DNA of 64,000 bases from Boesenbergia rotunda (taxonomy: Eukaryota; Streptophyta; Magnoliopsida; Zingiberales; Zingiberaceae), in the NCBI GenBank assembly GCA_024364735.1, contig JAGFNQ010006454.1, positions 49,864 to 113,863 of the forward strand. Reading direction: 5' to 3'. The first letter of the stretch is position 1. Each line of letters starts with the position of its first letter. The translations under genes were made by a program, and so were the position numbers. Shown piece after piece: positions 32,513 through 45,720 of this stretch. The notes under the pieces were generated by a model. The model was not told the DNA's origin. It saw nothing but the letters and a program-made list of their open reading frames with translations, and searched no databases.

Positions 32513-33901
32513 CTAATGCCAATCGCTACGGTATCCAATACCACAGGCTCTAACATGACCCTCAAACATGCTCTGAGGTAAGGCCTTAGTTAAAGGATCC
32601 GGTACATTCCTTTCAGTGGGAATTTTCTCAATTTGTATATCATTCCTACTTATAATCTCTCTGATCAGATGATAGCGGCGAAGCACGTGTTTGGATCGCT
32701 GATGAGACCTTGGTTCCTTTGCTTGTGCAATAGCTCCATTGTTGTCGCAGTAAACCGGCATTGCTTCATCAATGGTTGGAACCACACCAAGTTCGGAGAC
32801 AAACTTCTTGATCCAGACTGCTTCCTTTGCTGCTTCCGAAGCTGCGATATATTCCGCTTCCATGGTAGAATCCGCTACGGTGTCTTGTTTGGAAATCTTC
32901 CAACTTATTGCGCCTCCATTCAAAGTAAATACGTATCCAGACTGAGATTTGGAGTCATCCTTATCTGTCTGGAAACTGGCATCTGTATACCCACGTATTA
33001 CCATATCTCCTTCTCCATATATTAGGAACACATCCTTAGTTCTTCTTAAGTACTTAAGGATTGTCTTGACAGCCGCCCAATGATCCATTCCTGGATCAGA
33101 CTGGTATCTGCTCGTGACACTCAGAGCATACGATACATCGGGCCTAGTACATAACATAGCATACATGATAGATCCTATCGCGGATGCATAAGGAATCTTA
33201 TTCATGCAAATCCTCTCGTCTTCTGTGCGCGGACACATAGACTTTGAAAGGTTGATCCCATGCCTGATGGGAAGGTAACCTTTCATGGATTCCGACATGC
33301 TAAAGCTTTTTAGCACTCGGTCTATATATGTAGACTGCGAAAGACCAAGCAACCGTTTAGATCTATCTCTATAGATTCTAATCCCAAGGATATAGGTTGC
33401 TTCTCCCAGGTCTTTCATGGAGAAAGTTTTGGACAACCAAATTTTAACTGTCTGTAAGACTGATATATCGTTTCCTATAAGTAATATGTCATCGAAATAT
33501 AATACTAGGAATACGACTGTGCTCCCACTAACCTTCTTATACACACAAGGTTCGTCAGGATTTTGTGAGAAATCAAACTCTTTGATTGTCTCATCAAAAC
33601 GGATGTTCCAGCTCCTGGATGCTTGATTCAGTCCATATATGGATCGTCGAAGCTTGCATACTTTGGATTTATGAACCGATGTGAAACCTTCAGGTTGTAT
33701 CATGTATACATCCTCAAGCAGGGTTCCATTAAGGAAAGCTGTTTTCACATCCATTTGCCATATCTCATAAGCATAATGAGCTGCTATGGCTATGAGCATC
33801 CGAATGGATTTAAGCATAGCTACTGGCGAATAGGTTTCGTCATAATCAATTCCTTGTTTCTGACGATATCATTTTGCCACTAATCTAACCTTAAAGGTAA
33901 C
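32513..33901 (-). pseudogene. pol of element E, RT/RNase H part
   Basis: The C-terminal pol segment runs from the RT N-terminal part (YDETYSPVAMLKSIRM) to the end at SDWH. RT shows QMDVKTAFLNG and the catalytic loop YFDD instead of the usual YVDD. RNase H shows GYTDASFQTD and DSTMEAEYIA. A TGA at 33871-33869 breaks the frame upstream of MLKSIRM. It is separated from the rest of pol by the solo LTR at 33902-36362 and continues at 36363. Confidence 0.9.
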
Positions 33902-36362
33902 TGTTGGGACCGGGTGCATGTCGACAAGGATACGAGTTCGTAAAATTTTAAATTTTTACGTGCAGCGGAAGAATTTGCATAAAATAATTTCCTAAATTAT
34001 TTTAACTTCGTATCTAGCATGCAATCTTATGGTGTGTTGACATAATTATAAAATAAAACTTTGCGGAAAAGTAAACTAATTTACCAAGTACCTCGCGTAA
34101 CTCGAAGTAAGGGACGAGATCCAACCGTAGCGTCCCTTGGAAGCTTCGCCTCTATTCGCGTCCACGCCGAGTTCTCTTCGGGATGACTTCGCAAAGTCAC
34201 GAGTTTTGTGCCGACGAGAACTACTAGATTCTCTATAGGCACAACAAAGAAGATCAAGAGAATGATTAGGAAACTAACCACCGAATTAACGGAATCGTAT
34301 TCCGAGAGAGAGGGAGATGAGATCCGCTTCTTCTTCTTCTTGGTTGGTTTCTTCTTCTCCTTGAAGCTCACGGCAACACCTTGCCTTGGTGTAGGTTGGG
34401 CGCCGCCCCTAATGGAGCTAGGGTGGGCGCCGCCCCTAATGGAAGGGAGGGGGAAGGAGGAGAGAAGAGAAGAGAGAGAGGGAGAGCTCTATTACAATTA
34501 CTTGATAACTCAAAAATTGGAATTAAGGGCTTGCCTTTGGTTCCTTTATATAGTAGCATCTCCCTTGCCAAGTCTCCCTCTTAACGGAATTAATGGAATT
34601 AACGGAATTAGTTATCATAAGAAATTTATCCTATAAATTCTCTTATGAATTATTCCGTTTAAACCAAGTTTTATTATAACTAACTTTATAATAAAACTAA
34701 TTAGTTATCATAAGAAATTTATCCTATAAATTCTCTTATGAATTATTCCGTTTAAACCAAGTTTTATTATAACTAACTTTATAATAAAACTAATTAGTTA
34801 TCATAAATTTATCCTATAAATTCTCTTATGAATTTTATTATAACTAACTCTATAATAAAACTAATTAATCTCTCCTTTTATCATGGAATAAATTTTTTAA
34901 GAAATTTATAAACTTTCTTATTATGGAAAAATCAATTCATAATTGATTTTATAAAATTAAAATAAACCAATTCAGGGATTATTTTATCTTCCATAAAAAG
35001 AATAAATTTCTATAAATTTATTTATATAAATTTCTTTATATAAATTTATTTATCCATAATTTATAAAATAAATCGCGCTAGATTTACATTATTAATTAAA
35101 CCAAAATTAATTGGTTTTCTCCCTTTAATGTGGCCGGCCAACCAAGGAGGGTTGGCACCCTCTTTGGCCGGCCCAAACCGAGCCGAACCAACGCGAATTA
35201 AACTCATTTAATTCGCCCAAAAAGCCTTCAAAAGACTTAGCCATTTTTAGCTTCCATTGCGCCTCTGATTAACTCAGATTCGACTTATTTCTCTTGATCG
35301 GAAAATCCAATTTCCAACTCGTTTTAAATCCCTCGGATTACTCGTAGTGCGTGTGACTAAATAGGCTTTCGATTTATATTGGCCGTCTATAATCAACCAA
35401 TTATAGAACGATCATGAGTGGCACCTAGTAGTACATCATGATCCCCAATTAATCGAAAGATCAACGGTTTGACCTCAGAAGAAATTATTCTGAAACCCTT
35501 CAGCAGCTCTAATGAATCGTGCCTCATTCCCTTCACCACCTTATACCCACTTGGTTCAGGACATGGTCTGTTTGTGTCAGTCCCCACTAGACTGACTACG
35601 TCACACCTAGCCCAAGTAGTATCTTTCTCGTCCTTTGGATTTCTAATTACTCTCATGTATTTTAGAGACTTGCACTCTAAACATGATATACTCTGGCCAG
35701 AGGTTTTGAGTAACAATCCGACGATAGGCCTGGGTATACATCTCCTCGCAAGGAGTGGTGAATCCTTTGTAGGCTGTTCAAACATCTTCGGGCACTTTGG
35801 CTTATACCCAATCATCCTGGGTCCACACCTCCTTGGAGATGCTTGCTTAAGATGTTAAAGTACAAGTCTCCATGACCAAGATGACTTGAACACCGCAAGT
35901 CAAAGGAACATCGCACTTAAGCTGCAGTAAGATCTTCATTGACATTTCTATATATAGATTTCATATGAAGTCTTACAGCTAGTCACTCCAATGAACTAGT
36001 TCCCTTAACTAGCATCCATTTTATCTCCGGACATCCCAATGTCACCAGCCAGTGAGAATCAGCTTATTAGAGTATAACCCATGCTAGTCTCAACAGAATT
36101 GATAGTGTCCGTATTTATCAATTCATCGACAAGGGATATTTTCAATACTTCACATTTGCACATTTAGAGATAATCACTAGTTGTGATCCCATCACAAATT
36201 CTCTTATGCTGTGAGTTGTATTGCGGACATTCAGTAGATTAGTTTAAGATCCCAATCAAATACACAAGAATGTATACTCAAATAGTGAATTATCATTTAT
36301 TAAAATAAATGTTTACAATCATAAGGCGATTGCCTTAGGACACTTCTCTCATATCACTAACA
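33902..36362 (-). mobile_element. Solo LTR of family E inside the pol of E (2461 bp)
   Basis: TGTTGGGACCGGG to CACTAACA, with no internal region, flanked by the duplication GTAAC at 33897-33901 and 36363-36367. It has the family TATA box on the minus strand (34544-34552) and three copies of the about 94-bp hairpin repeat (34610-34865). It must derive from a later insertion of a related element followed by LTR-LTR recombination. Confidence 0.95.
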
Positions 36363-38057
36363 GTAACAACATTACCTTCCATGTCGGTTTTCTTCTTGAA
36401 AACCCACTTGCACCCTATGGGCTTAATCCCTTCAGGTGGGTTAACCAAGTCCCATACTTGATTTTCGTACATGGAATCCATTTCCGACTTCATGGCTTCA
36501 AGCCATTTGACCCTTTCTGAACTTTTCAGAACATCTTCATAACTGATAGGTTCGTCATCGCTTATGAGTAACACGTCGTTCGATTCACTTATGAGAAATC
36601 CGTATCTCTCTGGAATATTGCGTGCCCTATCAGACCTATGAAGAGGTGGTGTTGTTTTTTGATTCAACTGATAGCTCATCATTATGAGTTATTGGTTGTG
36701 GGTCCAGACTAGGTGTCTCTGTAATGTCTATTGGAGTTTCTTGAACTTCATCAAATTCAATGTCATTCCCACTGTTTTCTTGTAAAAGAAAATCTTTTTC
36801 CAGAAATACAGCATGCCTTGAAACAAACACCTTTTGTTCCAAGGGATGATAGAATTGGTAACCCTTTGTTTCCTTAGGGTATCCAATAAATAGACATTTA
36901 TCAGACTTAGCATCCAATTTGTCTGATACAATCCGCTTCACATAAGCAGGACAACCTCATATCTTAAGGTGAGTTAAGTGGGGTTTCTTACTATCCCATG
37001 TCTCATATGGAGTAGTAGAGACTACCTTGGTCGAGACTCTGTTTAGCAAGTAAACAACTGTCTTAAGTGCATAGCCCCAAAAGGATTTTGGAAGAGTTGC
37101 ATGATTCATCATTGACCTAACCATGTCCATCAAGGTTCGGTTGCGCCTCTCAGATACACCATTATGCTGTGGTGTATACGGCGGAGTCTATTGGGATAAT
37201 ATCCCATTGTCCCTAAGATAATCTTGAAACTCTTGAGTTAAGTATTCACCACCCCGATCGGATCGAAGTATTTTAATACTTTTGCCAAGCTGTTTCTCTA
37301 CTTCATTTTTGAACTCTTTGAATTTCTCAAAAGCTTCAGATTTGTGTTTCATCAAGAACACGTACCCGAATCGTGAGTGATCATCGATAAAGGTGATGAA
37401 GTAGCTATAGCCTCCTTGTGCAAGAGTTGACATTGGTCCACATACATCAGTATGTATTAGACCAAGCAATTCTCCCACTGGATTACCTTTTCCGGAAAAG
37501 GGTAATTTGGTCATCTTGCCTTTTAAGCAAGATTCGCATGTATCAAATGAATCGGGTTCAAATGATTCCAAAATTCCACATCGGTGTAATTTGGTCATGC
37601 GTTTCTTACTTACATGGCCAAGACGACAATGCCACGTGTAGGAGTCTATTCGATTATCTATTCTAGCACGTTTGTTGCTATCTTCGATATTGAAAACATC
37701 ACCGGATAAATCTAACGTGTAGATACCATTGCACAAAGTTCCATTCCCATAAAGAACGCCATTTAAAGTTATGTAACAACAATTGTTACTAAAAGTTAAA
37801 TGATAACCCTTTTCATTCAAACATGAAATAGATACAATGTTCTTTATTAACGAAGGAACGAAATAACAATTATCCAATTCTAAGATACGTCCAGTAGGGA
37901 GCTTTAGCAAATATGCTCCGATGGCAACAGCAGCAATCTTTGCTCCATTTCCAACTCGCAAATCCGCTTCTCCCTTAACGAGTCTTCTTCTATTCCTTAG
38001 CCCCTGTATGTCATTACATATATGTGAGCTACACCCAGTATTAAGTACCCAGGTATT
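36363..38057 (-). pseudogene. pol of element E, protease/integrase/RT N-terminal part
   Basis: The frame begins in protease with NTGC where D is expected, near 38040. The integrase HHCC (HCRLGH to CESCLKGK) and the motifs HTDVCGP, FIDDHSRFG and SERRNR are present. Breaks are a TAG near 37188 before TPPYTPQHNG, a TGA at 36959-36957 before GCPAY, and a one-base gain near 36655 in the linker before the RT domain. The last part (RYGFLISES to GCKWVFKKKTDMEGN) stops at the solo LTR. Confidence 0.9.
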
Positions 38058-38903
38058 TTAGGAAATAGAGTGACATTCAATAACGAAGATACCTGAAGAG
38101 GATGGGGCATCGGATGCCTTCTTCTTCAAGGACTCAAGATAAACCTTGCAATTTCTTCGCCAGTGACCCTCCTTGCCACAGTGATGGCAAGTGCCTTTTG
38201 GTGTCTTTTCAGTCTTTTTGGACTTTTTCTTCTTTCCTTTATTCTGTTCTTTGGCCTTCCTCTTAGAACCTTTCTTCGAGGAACCAACTAACAGTACCGT
38301 CTTTAGATCCTGCTTCACAGAAGGCTCTATAGTCTTTAGCAGGTTGAGCAACTCAGGAATGGTAGTCTCCAGCTTGCTCATCCGATAGTTCATCACAAAT
38401 TGTGAATAACTTTTGGGCAAACAATGCAGAATTAAGTCAATACTTAGTTCATGATCCATTGCAAAACTGAGTGTGCTCAATCGCTCAATGTACCCCAACA
38501 TCTTTAACACAAAGAGTGAGGCAGAAGTGCCTTCCTGCATCCTAGAGGTGAAGAGGAGTCTGGAGACTTCGAACCTTTCGGATCTCGCCTGCTCTTCGAA
38601 CAACTCATGAAGATGGAAGATGATGGTATAAGCATCCATATGCTCATGCTACTTTTGCAGCTCAGATACCATAGAGGCTAGCATGATGTAACTCTCAAGT
38701 TCAGAATCGGTCACATGTTTCTGATAGACCACTAACTGGTCTGGAGTTGCACCCTCTGGAGGACGGTTGGGAAGTTGATCTTCAATGACATAAGCAAGCT
38801 TCTCTGCCTTGAGGACTATCCTCAGGTTTCGAAGCCAGTCCATGAAGTTTGGCCCAGTTAGTTTATTGGTGTCCAAAATGGAACGCAAATTCAGAGAAGA
38901 CAT
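38058..38903 (-). pseudogene. gag of element E
   Basis: The ATG at 38903 gives MSSLNLRSILDTNKLTGPNF, a copia Gag start. The Gag core includes FEEQARSERFEVSRLLF and LILHCLPKSY. One CCHC knuckle (CHHCGKEGHWRRNC) is followed by a short linker. Nonsense codons are the TAG at about 38649 after SELQK and the TAA at 38058. No frameshift is needed between the parts. Confidence 0.9.
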
Positions 38904-40622
38904 GATCGAGTGATTAACCTAGAAATACAATTGAGCTTATGTGAGAAGATGATAAAGAATGTATCAACATACATTAATAAAATCCTATTTATTTTCAAAT
39001 TGAATAACCCTTTTTATCAATTCGGGAGATCGTAGGAACATCTCCAAATAGGTTGATATCCAACCATAGATAAGAACAACCATGGCTGTGGCCATCAAGT
39101 TATTCTTAGCTATGAAGGTAGGTAATTATACCGATTACATATCACATATATCTAACTATCACTTTATGCTATCAACTAATTGAATGTTTGCATAAATCAT
39201 TGGGTTGTTAACTCATTAACAAGTATGCAACATTATACATAGCACCCAACTGCACCTCTCTTTACATCGACCTTGGCTGTGGCACAACAAATTGATGCTC
39301 CAAGCTTAAGGCTGACCCATTAATCAAGAAATAGTTTTAATATGGTTGGAGCTCATTCAACCGTTTAGTCAACCTTGGATGTGTCCAACAACCAAAACTA
39401 AGGATTGACCTCTGACTCCAACTATATTATTCATAAACTAATTCCATGGTTTGAACATGTTGAGGTTCAAGCTGGGTATGGATGTGTCCATCAACCCAAA
39501 TGAGAAACAAAACTCCGATTCTAACCATATTAATGGAAGGTGTTGGCCTTAATATTTTGTAAGGGGTTTTGGGTCTCATCCTTTCTTTTCTAAGCACATT
39601 CATGACATAGAATTATGTCATGACTAATGATTTCCTTAATAAAGTATGTATGTGACTTAATTTATCAAGTCTCATTAATTGAATTAGGAACCGGATTTCC
39701 TAATTACAATTTCATACTTTATTCAAGGAATTATTTTGGGAAACAATTTCCTAAATTGTCATAATCAATTTCGGAAATAATATGTTTTAAGACTTTGATT
39801 TCTCTAAATCAAAACTTATTAAATTAAGAGACAATTCCCTTAATTTAACTACATATTATTTTCATGAAAATCTCTTTTAAGAAAACTCTATAGGAAACCA
39901 TTTTCCTAATTAATTTGGAGACAATAAAATGTTAGAGCATCACCTCTTAAATCAAATTTCCAAAATTTGATCACATATTTTATTCATGGATTAATTAATT
40001 ACAACAAATTGTTTTCTAAGGGTGGCTCCCCGAGGCTCAGATACCCAAAGAAAAGAAATTTGTCGTAAATCCAATTTGGTCCGCTCCCTGAGGCGTAACC
40101 AAATTAAACATGACAATTTTATTCAAAATGGGAAATTAAATTACAACAACTAACTTTAAATTGGACGGCTCCCCGAGGCTCAATCCAAAATAAAGAATTT
40201 TGTTGATAATTTAAAACCCAATTCGAATTTAATTGTCAATTAATGATCCAATATTTTGTCTAGATTTTCTTGAAAGAAAGTGCCCAAAATTACGAGATTT
40301 CATAATAAGTTTTCAGAATAATTGTAAGTTTCTAGTACAAAGAAAACTTACATATTTCCAAAATTAGAAAATTTCCAAAATAGGAAATTTCTAAAATTGG
40401 AAAGTTTCCAAAAATGGGAAGTTTTCACAATTATCATAAAATTTCAGAAACTAGGATATTTCAAAAGTTTGCGAAATTTCATGAGGATTTCCAAACTTAG
40501 AAATTCCTAAATCTAAAATTTATTATAATTGGAAAGTTTCCATAATTGAAAATTTTTTCCAAAATTGAGATCATGACAAAGTTTTCCGCAAAACAATTAT
40601 ATGATTATGTCGAACACTAACC
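38904..40622 (-). other. Untranslated leader of element E
   Basis: A 1.7-kb stretch between PBS and gag. It holds three copies of a GGCTCCCCGAGGCTCA-like word (about 40024, 40079 and 40166) and many AAATTTCCAAAATTGGAAA-like inverted words (40350-40570). No ORF is supported. Confidence 0.75.
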
Positions 40623-40635
40623 GGCTCTGATACCA
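40623..40635 (-). other. Primer binding site of element E
   Basis: The minus strand reads TGGTATCAGAGCC, one base from the 5' LTR terminus at 40637. Confidence 0.93.
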
Positions 40636-40636
40636 C

Positions 40637-42936
40637 TGTTGGGACCGGGTGCATGTTGACAAGGATACGAGTTCGTAAATTTTTAAAATTTTACGTGCAG
40701 CGGAAGAATTAGCTTAAATAATTTCTCAAATTATTTTTAACCACGTATCTAGCATGCAACCTTATGATGTGTGGACATAATCATAAATTAAAATTTTGCG
40801 GGAAAGTAAACTAATTTACTTAGTACCTCTCGTAACTCGAAGTAAGGGACGAGATCCAACCGTAGCGTCCCTTGGAAGCTTCGCCTCTATTCGCGTCCAC
40901 GCCGAGTTCTCTTCGGGATGACTTCGCAAAGCCACGAGTTTTGTGCCGACGAGAACTACTAGATTCTCCAAAAGCACAACTAGAATTTCAAGAGAAAGAG
41001 ATGGAAGACTAACCACCAAATAACGGAATCAAGATTCCGCGAAGGAAGGAGTTGTGACCCACTTCTTCTTCTTCTTTGGCACCTACTTGGTGGAGACAAC
41101 TCTCGGCAACCCTAGGGTGCGCCGGCCCTAGGAGGGGTGTGCGTCGGCCCTAGGATGAGGAGGGGGGCGCCGGCCCTTGGAGGAGGAGAGAAGGAGAGGG
41201 AGAGAATAAGAGAGGGAGAGAGCTACTAGATCTCTTGATAACTCAATTGAGGAATTCAAGCCTAGCCTTGGTTCCTTTATATAGTAGCCTCTCCCTTGCC
41301 AAGTCTCCCCTTTAACGGAATTTTTCATAAGAAATTTTTCATATAAATTTTCTTATGAATTATTCCGTTTATGCCAAGTTTTATTATAACTAACTTTATA
41401 ATAAAACAAATACATCTCTCCTTTTATTATGGAATAAAATTTACAAGAAACTTATAAATTTTTCTTATTATGGAAAAATCAATTCATAATTGATTTTATA
41501 AAATTTAAATAAACCGATCCATGGTTTATTTCAAATTTTCATAAAAAGAATAAATTTCTATAAATTTCTTTATATAAATTTCTTTATATAAATCTCTTTA
41601 TATAAATTTCTTTATATTGATTTATTTATCCATAATTTTATAAAACAAATCGCGCTTGATTTATTTTATAAAATAAACCAAATAAATTGGTTTTCTCTCC
41701 TTGTAGTGGTCAGCCAAACCAAAGAGGGTGGGCACCCTCTTTGGCCGGCCACACCAAGCCAATCCCTCGCGAATTAAACTCATTTAATTCGCCCAATAAG
41801 CCTTCAAAAGACTTAGCCATTTTAAGCTTTCGTTGCGCCTCTGATAAATTCAGATTCGACTTATTTCTCTTGATCGGAAAATCTAATTTTCAACTCGTTT
41901 TAAATCCCTCAGATTACTCGTAGTGCATGTGACTAAATAGGCTTTCGATTTATGTTGGCCGTCTATAATCAACCAATCATAGAACGATCATGAGTGGCAC
42001 CTAGTACTACATCATGACTCCCAATTAATCGAATGATCAACGGTTGACCTCAGATATAATTCTGAAACCCTTCAGCAGCTCTAATGAATCGTGCCTCATT
42101 CCCTTCACCATCTTATACCCACTTGGTACAGGACATGGTCTGTGTGTGTCAGTCCCCACTAGGCTGACTATGTCACACCTAGCCCAAGTAACGTTCTCTC
42201 GTCCTTTGGATTTCTAATTACTCTCATGTATTCAAGAGACTCATACTCTAAACATGACGTGCTCTGGCCAGAGGCTTTGAGTAACAATCCGACGATAGGC
42301 CTTGGGTATACATCTCCTCGCAAGGAGTGGTGAATCCTTTGTAGGCTGTTCAAACATCTTCGGGCACTTCGGCTTATACCCAACCATCCTGGGTCCACAC
42401 CTCCATGGAGATGCTTGCTTAAGATGTTAAAGTATAAGTCTCCATGACCAAGATGACTTGAACACCGCAAGTCAAAGGAACATCACACTTAAGCTGCGGT
42501 AAGAATTTCGCTGACATGTCTATGTATAGACTACCATGTGAAGTTTTACAGCTAGTCACTCCAATGAACTAGTTCCCTTAACTAGCATCCATGTTTATCT
42601 CCAGACATCCCAATGTCACCAGCCAATGAGAATCAGCTGATTAGAGAATAACTCATGCTAGTCTCAACAGAATTGATAGTGTCCGTATTTATCAATTCAT
42701 CGACTTGGGATATTTTCAATACTTCACAATTGCACATGAAGAGATAATCACTAGTTGTGATTCCATCACAAATTCTCTCATGCTGTGAATTGTATTCCGG
42801 ACATTCAGTAGATGAGTTTAAGATCCCAATCAAATACACAAATATGTATACTCAAATAGTGAATTTTCATTTATTAAAATAAATGATTACAATCATAAGG
42901 CGATTGCCTTAGGACACTTCTCTCATATTACTAACA
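40637..42936 (-). repeat. 5' LTR of element E (2300 bp)
   Basis: Starts TGTTGGGACCGGG and ends TACTAACA. The TATA box (TATATAAAG on the minus strand) is at 41275-41283. It is 29 bp longer than the 3' LTR, mainly from extra copies of an ATTTCTTTATATAA-type word near 41565-41620. Confidence 0.93.
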
Positions 42937-43091
42937 GTTGTCATATCTATTTGTCTTCTCAGCATAATACAAGTTCTTTGTGGGAATAAAATTCAGGTGT
43001 AGAAGAGAGAGAAGTGACCATAAGGTTGGCACTAAAGATATGAAAAAAGAAAAACAAACGGTGTCAATTTTCATCCTGTCCACGATCGATG

Positions 43092-44763
43092 TGTTAGTAG
43101 GAGTCCTAGAGTCAATTATGTGATGATTGACTAGGGACATTTTGTATCATATTCTATAATAAATAAGGCATGATTGATTATTATACTTACTATGTATTTG
43201 TGTCAAATAACTAAGTATAATAATATCCTTGGGTAGTAGGTTCTTATCTACATCATATCGATTGGTTGAATCAATAGTGAGATGATGTAGAGAACACTAC
43301 TCTAAACCATTCCTAGTCAAGTATTAATATTCAAGGACAATATTAATGCATGGAGACTAGCATGTAGGTCAACTGATGACTTGAGCTCACAAGTTATGGA
43401 TATGTGATATCAAGTTGACACATGGGTATACATTAGAGAATGTGTACTGAATTGACCGCCATGAGAAAGTTTCATAGATTGTCATATGAGTGTCATAAAC
43501 TTTCTCATGTGACTATTAGTAGGAATAGTCCTTAGACCTGAAGTCACTACGGTTCCCTACATAAGGAGTTATGTACTTTGGTATCGTCAAACGTCACCCG
43601 TAACAGGGTGGACTATAAAGGCGATCACTGGGTATGTAATGAATTATGCAGAGGGATGTGAGTGATGTAGATGGGATCTATCCCTCCCATATGACGGGTG
43701 TGATATCTGTGGGCCCCTTGATCAAGTAGGACTACTAAAACGCTTGACCATGCTCAAATGAGTCAATATGAGATATTAGCTCATTTATTTGAGTGAGTCT
43801 ACTCGGGGATCAAGAAACATAAGATTGACTGAGGATGACACGGTCTATACCTCATTGGTCAATCTAGATATCGAGGATAGAAGGACAAGGTTATATATTA
43901 TCATAGTCGCGGAGGTTTAGTCGGATCTCGACTTTTCTTGTTACTTGGGTAGCAATGATGCATTGCTAGATGTCGCTCATTGCTTATGTGTCTAAGTGGT
44001 TTAGACACATTGCCAACGTTACGAGAACCTATTGGGTCACACACTAAGCACACGATGGTTCGGAGATTAATTGATCTTGGTTTGACCAAGATTTGATTCG
44101 AATTGGATTATTTGAGTTAGACTCAAGTGAATCCAATTAGATTATGGGATTGAGTCTAATTTGAGTTAGACTCATCTAGATTAGACTCAACCACTTAATT
44201 ATGGATAATATTCATTAAAGGGTTTAATAAATATTATTTAAGAGAAAGGCTAAGAGACATTCTATTCATTAGATGAATAGAATATTAAGAGTCTCAAGGA
44301 ATACCAAGAGGTTTGGTATTAATTGGGTTTTATTAGCATTAAGATGAGAGGAGCTCAAGGGACATAGACCCTTGGTATTCATTAGATGAGTATAAATACC
44401 CCCCCTTGTCAAAGGCTAGAGGGGGCATCTCTCTTCCTCTTCTTTCTTCCTCCTTGTCCATAACTCCCTAGTGGAGGTTCTTGTGCTTTGTGAACCATCC
44501 CAAGTTGCTAGCACAACTAAGGTGGTTCTTCTCCGAGGCGTAGATTGTGTTCGTGTGGATACGCATAGAGGCACGGACACTTGAACGTGCAAGAAATCCG
44601 GTGAACCAAAGGACTAGCGGGATAAGCGAAGGGCGCGCAATAAAGGTATTCCTATAAGATAGGAATTATAGATCACTTTGTATGAGTTTTTCTTTCGCAT
44701 GGATCGCTCGAGGGATCTTATTTTCGCTGCTATTTTAAATGTTTTTACCTATAGATCCCTACA
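43092..44763 (+). mobile_element. Solo LTR of family C (1672 bp)
   Basis: Runs from TGTTAGTAGG to CCCTACA with perfect 5-bp duplications CGATG at 43087-43091 and 44764-44768. It aligns along its length with the C LTRs but is clearly more diverged. A TATAAATA box is at 44391-44398. Its position 150 bp from element E is coincidental. Confidence 0.92.
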
Positions 44764-44768
44764 CGATG

Positions 44769-45720
44769 AAGGGTGATACGGTGAAAGTATTGACTATGGT
44801 GAGATTGACACTATCATCGTTGAACCCTGAAAAAGAAAATACTCAAGAAAAGAGCGTTAGTAGCAAGTCCAGGGGATCCCTGACGCATGCACTCTGGCGC
44901 TCAAGTTAGTGATCTCCGAAGGTGGACAATTGAACATACTAGAGTTGAATAGAAAGAGCATACCTGTGTCGTGTAGCAGAGACCCCTTTATATAAGTGAC
45001 ACCCTTTGGCGACGCTCCACCATCAGTGTGTCACGTCAACTATAATATGGCTGTCAAATTAATATATTTCCTTAAAAAATCTGATAATAACAAATAGACC
45101 AATAGTCCACTAAGCAGGTCAGTGATTAAGGTCTAGTAAAAGTAAAGGGGCCAATGGTCCACTGAGCATGTCAGTGATTATGGTGACAAGATAAGGCTTA
45201 TTCGGGTCTTATCAGGGATTAACATAGATTTGTGTGTAATATGGCTGATTGACTTGTTTGTATATGCACGTGGAGGCCCAATAAGAAAGCTCAGCCTATC
45301 TGTAATCAAGCTTGTCTAGGGTCGATGATGGGCCTCCCTGTAGCCCAATGGGTCGTGCAGGGTTTATCTTTGAGCTGGTCGGGATAGTTGAATGGTCGAA
45401 GGATCACAATATGTTGGCCAAACGGCCATAGCCATCTTGTTGGCTAGTCGATGGTGTGTACAAGTGAGTCGACCGATCGACTATCGTCTTATTACCAATG
45501 ATTGATAACCTATCAAATAACAAGTTGGTCGATCGGCAAATATCTTGGTGCAAGTTAACTGGTCGGATATTACCCATGTTACCATCTGATTTACCAGAAC
45601 TGTCCCCTTGGACAACTTAGTCTTCTCACATGTTCATCTATTGCTCTTATGGGACCACGTCAACCATTTGACCGTTGACTTATCCTGCGTAGACTAGGAA
45701 CCTCGAATTCCCCCTATCAA
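44769..45720 (-). repeat. Possible LTR remnant, minus strand
   Basis: A TATATAAAGGGGTCTC box on the minus strand (about 44983-44998) with a C/T-rich stretch downstream looks like U3/R of an LTR. A GGTCCACTGAGC-type word is duplicated at about 45105 and 45155. Clear LTR termini and coding parts are missing, so this is only suggestive. Confidence 0.3.

Larger units (their letters stand above)
30228..42936 (-). mobile_element. Angela-like Ty1/copia retrotransposon E, minus strand
   Basis: The LTRs are 30228-32498 (3') and 40637-42936 (5'), with TGTTGGG and ACTAACA termini and target duplication GTTGT at 30223-30227 and 42937-42941. Internal order on the minus strand is PBS, leader, gag, pol, PPT. 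A 2461-bp solo LTR of the same family (33902-36362) splits pol. Several stops and a frameshift make it inactive. Confidence 0.95.

Noticed and set aside
35393..35858. 129-140 codon ORFs on both strands in family E LTRs (also 31730-32050, 42168-42470, 59386-59851)
   Set aside because: Overlapping on both strands, present in every LTR copy, with no recognisable domain; LTR R/U5 sequence.
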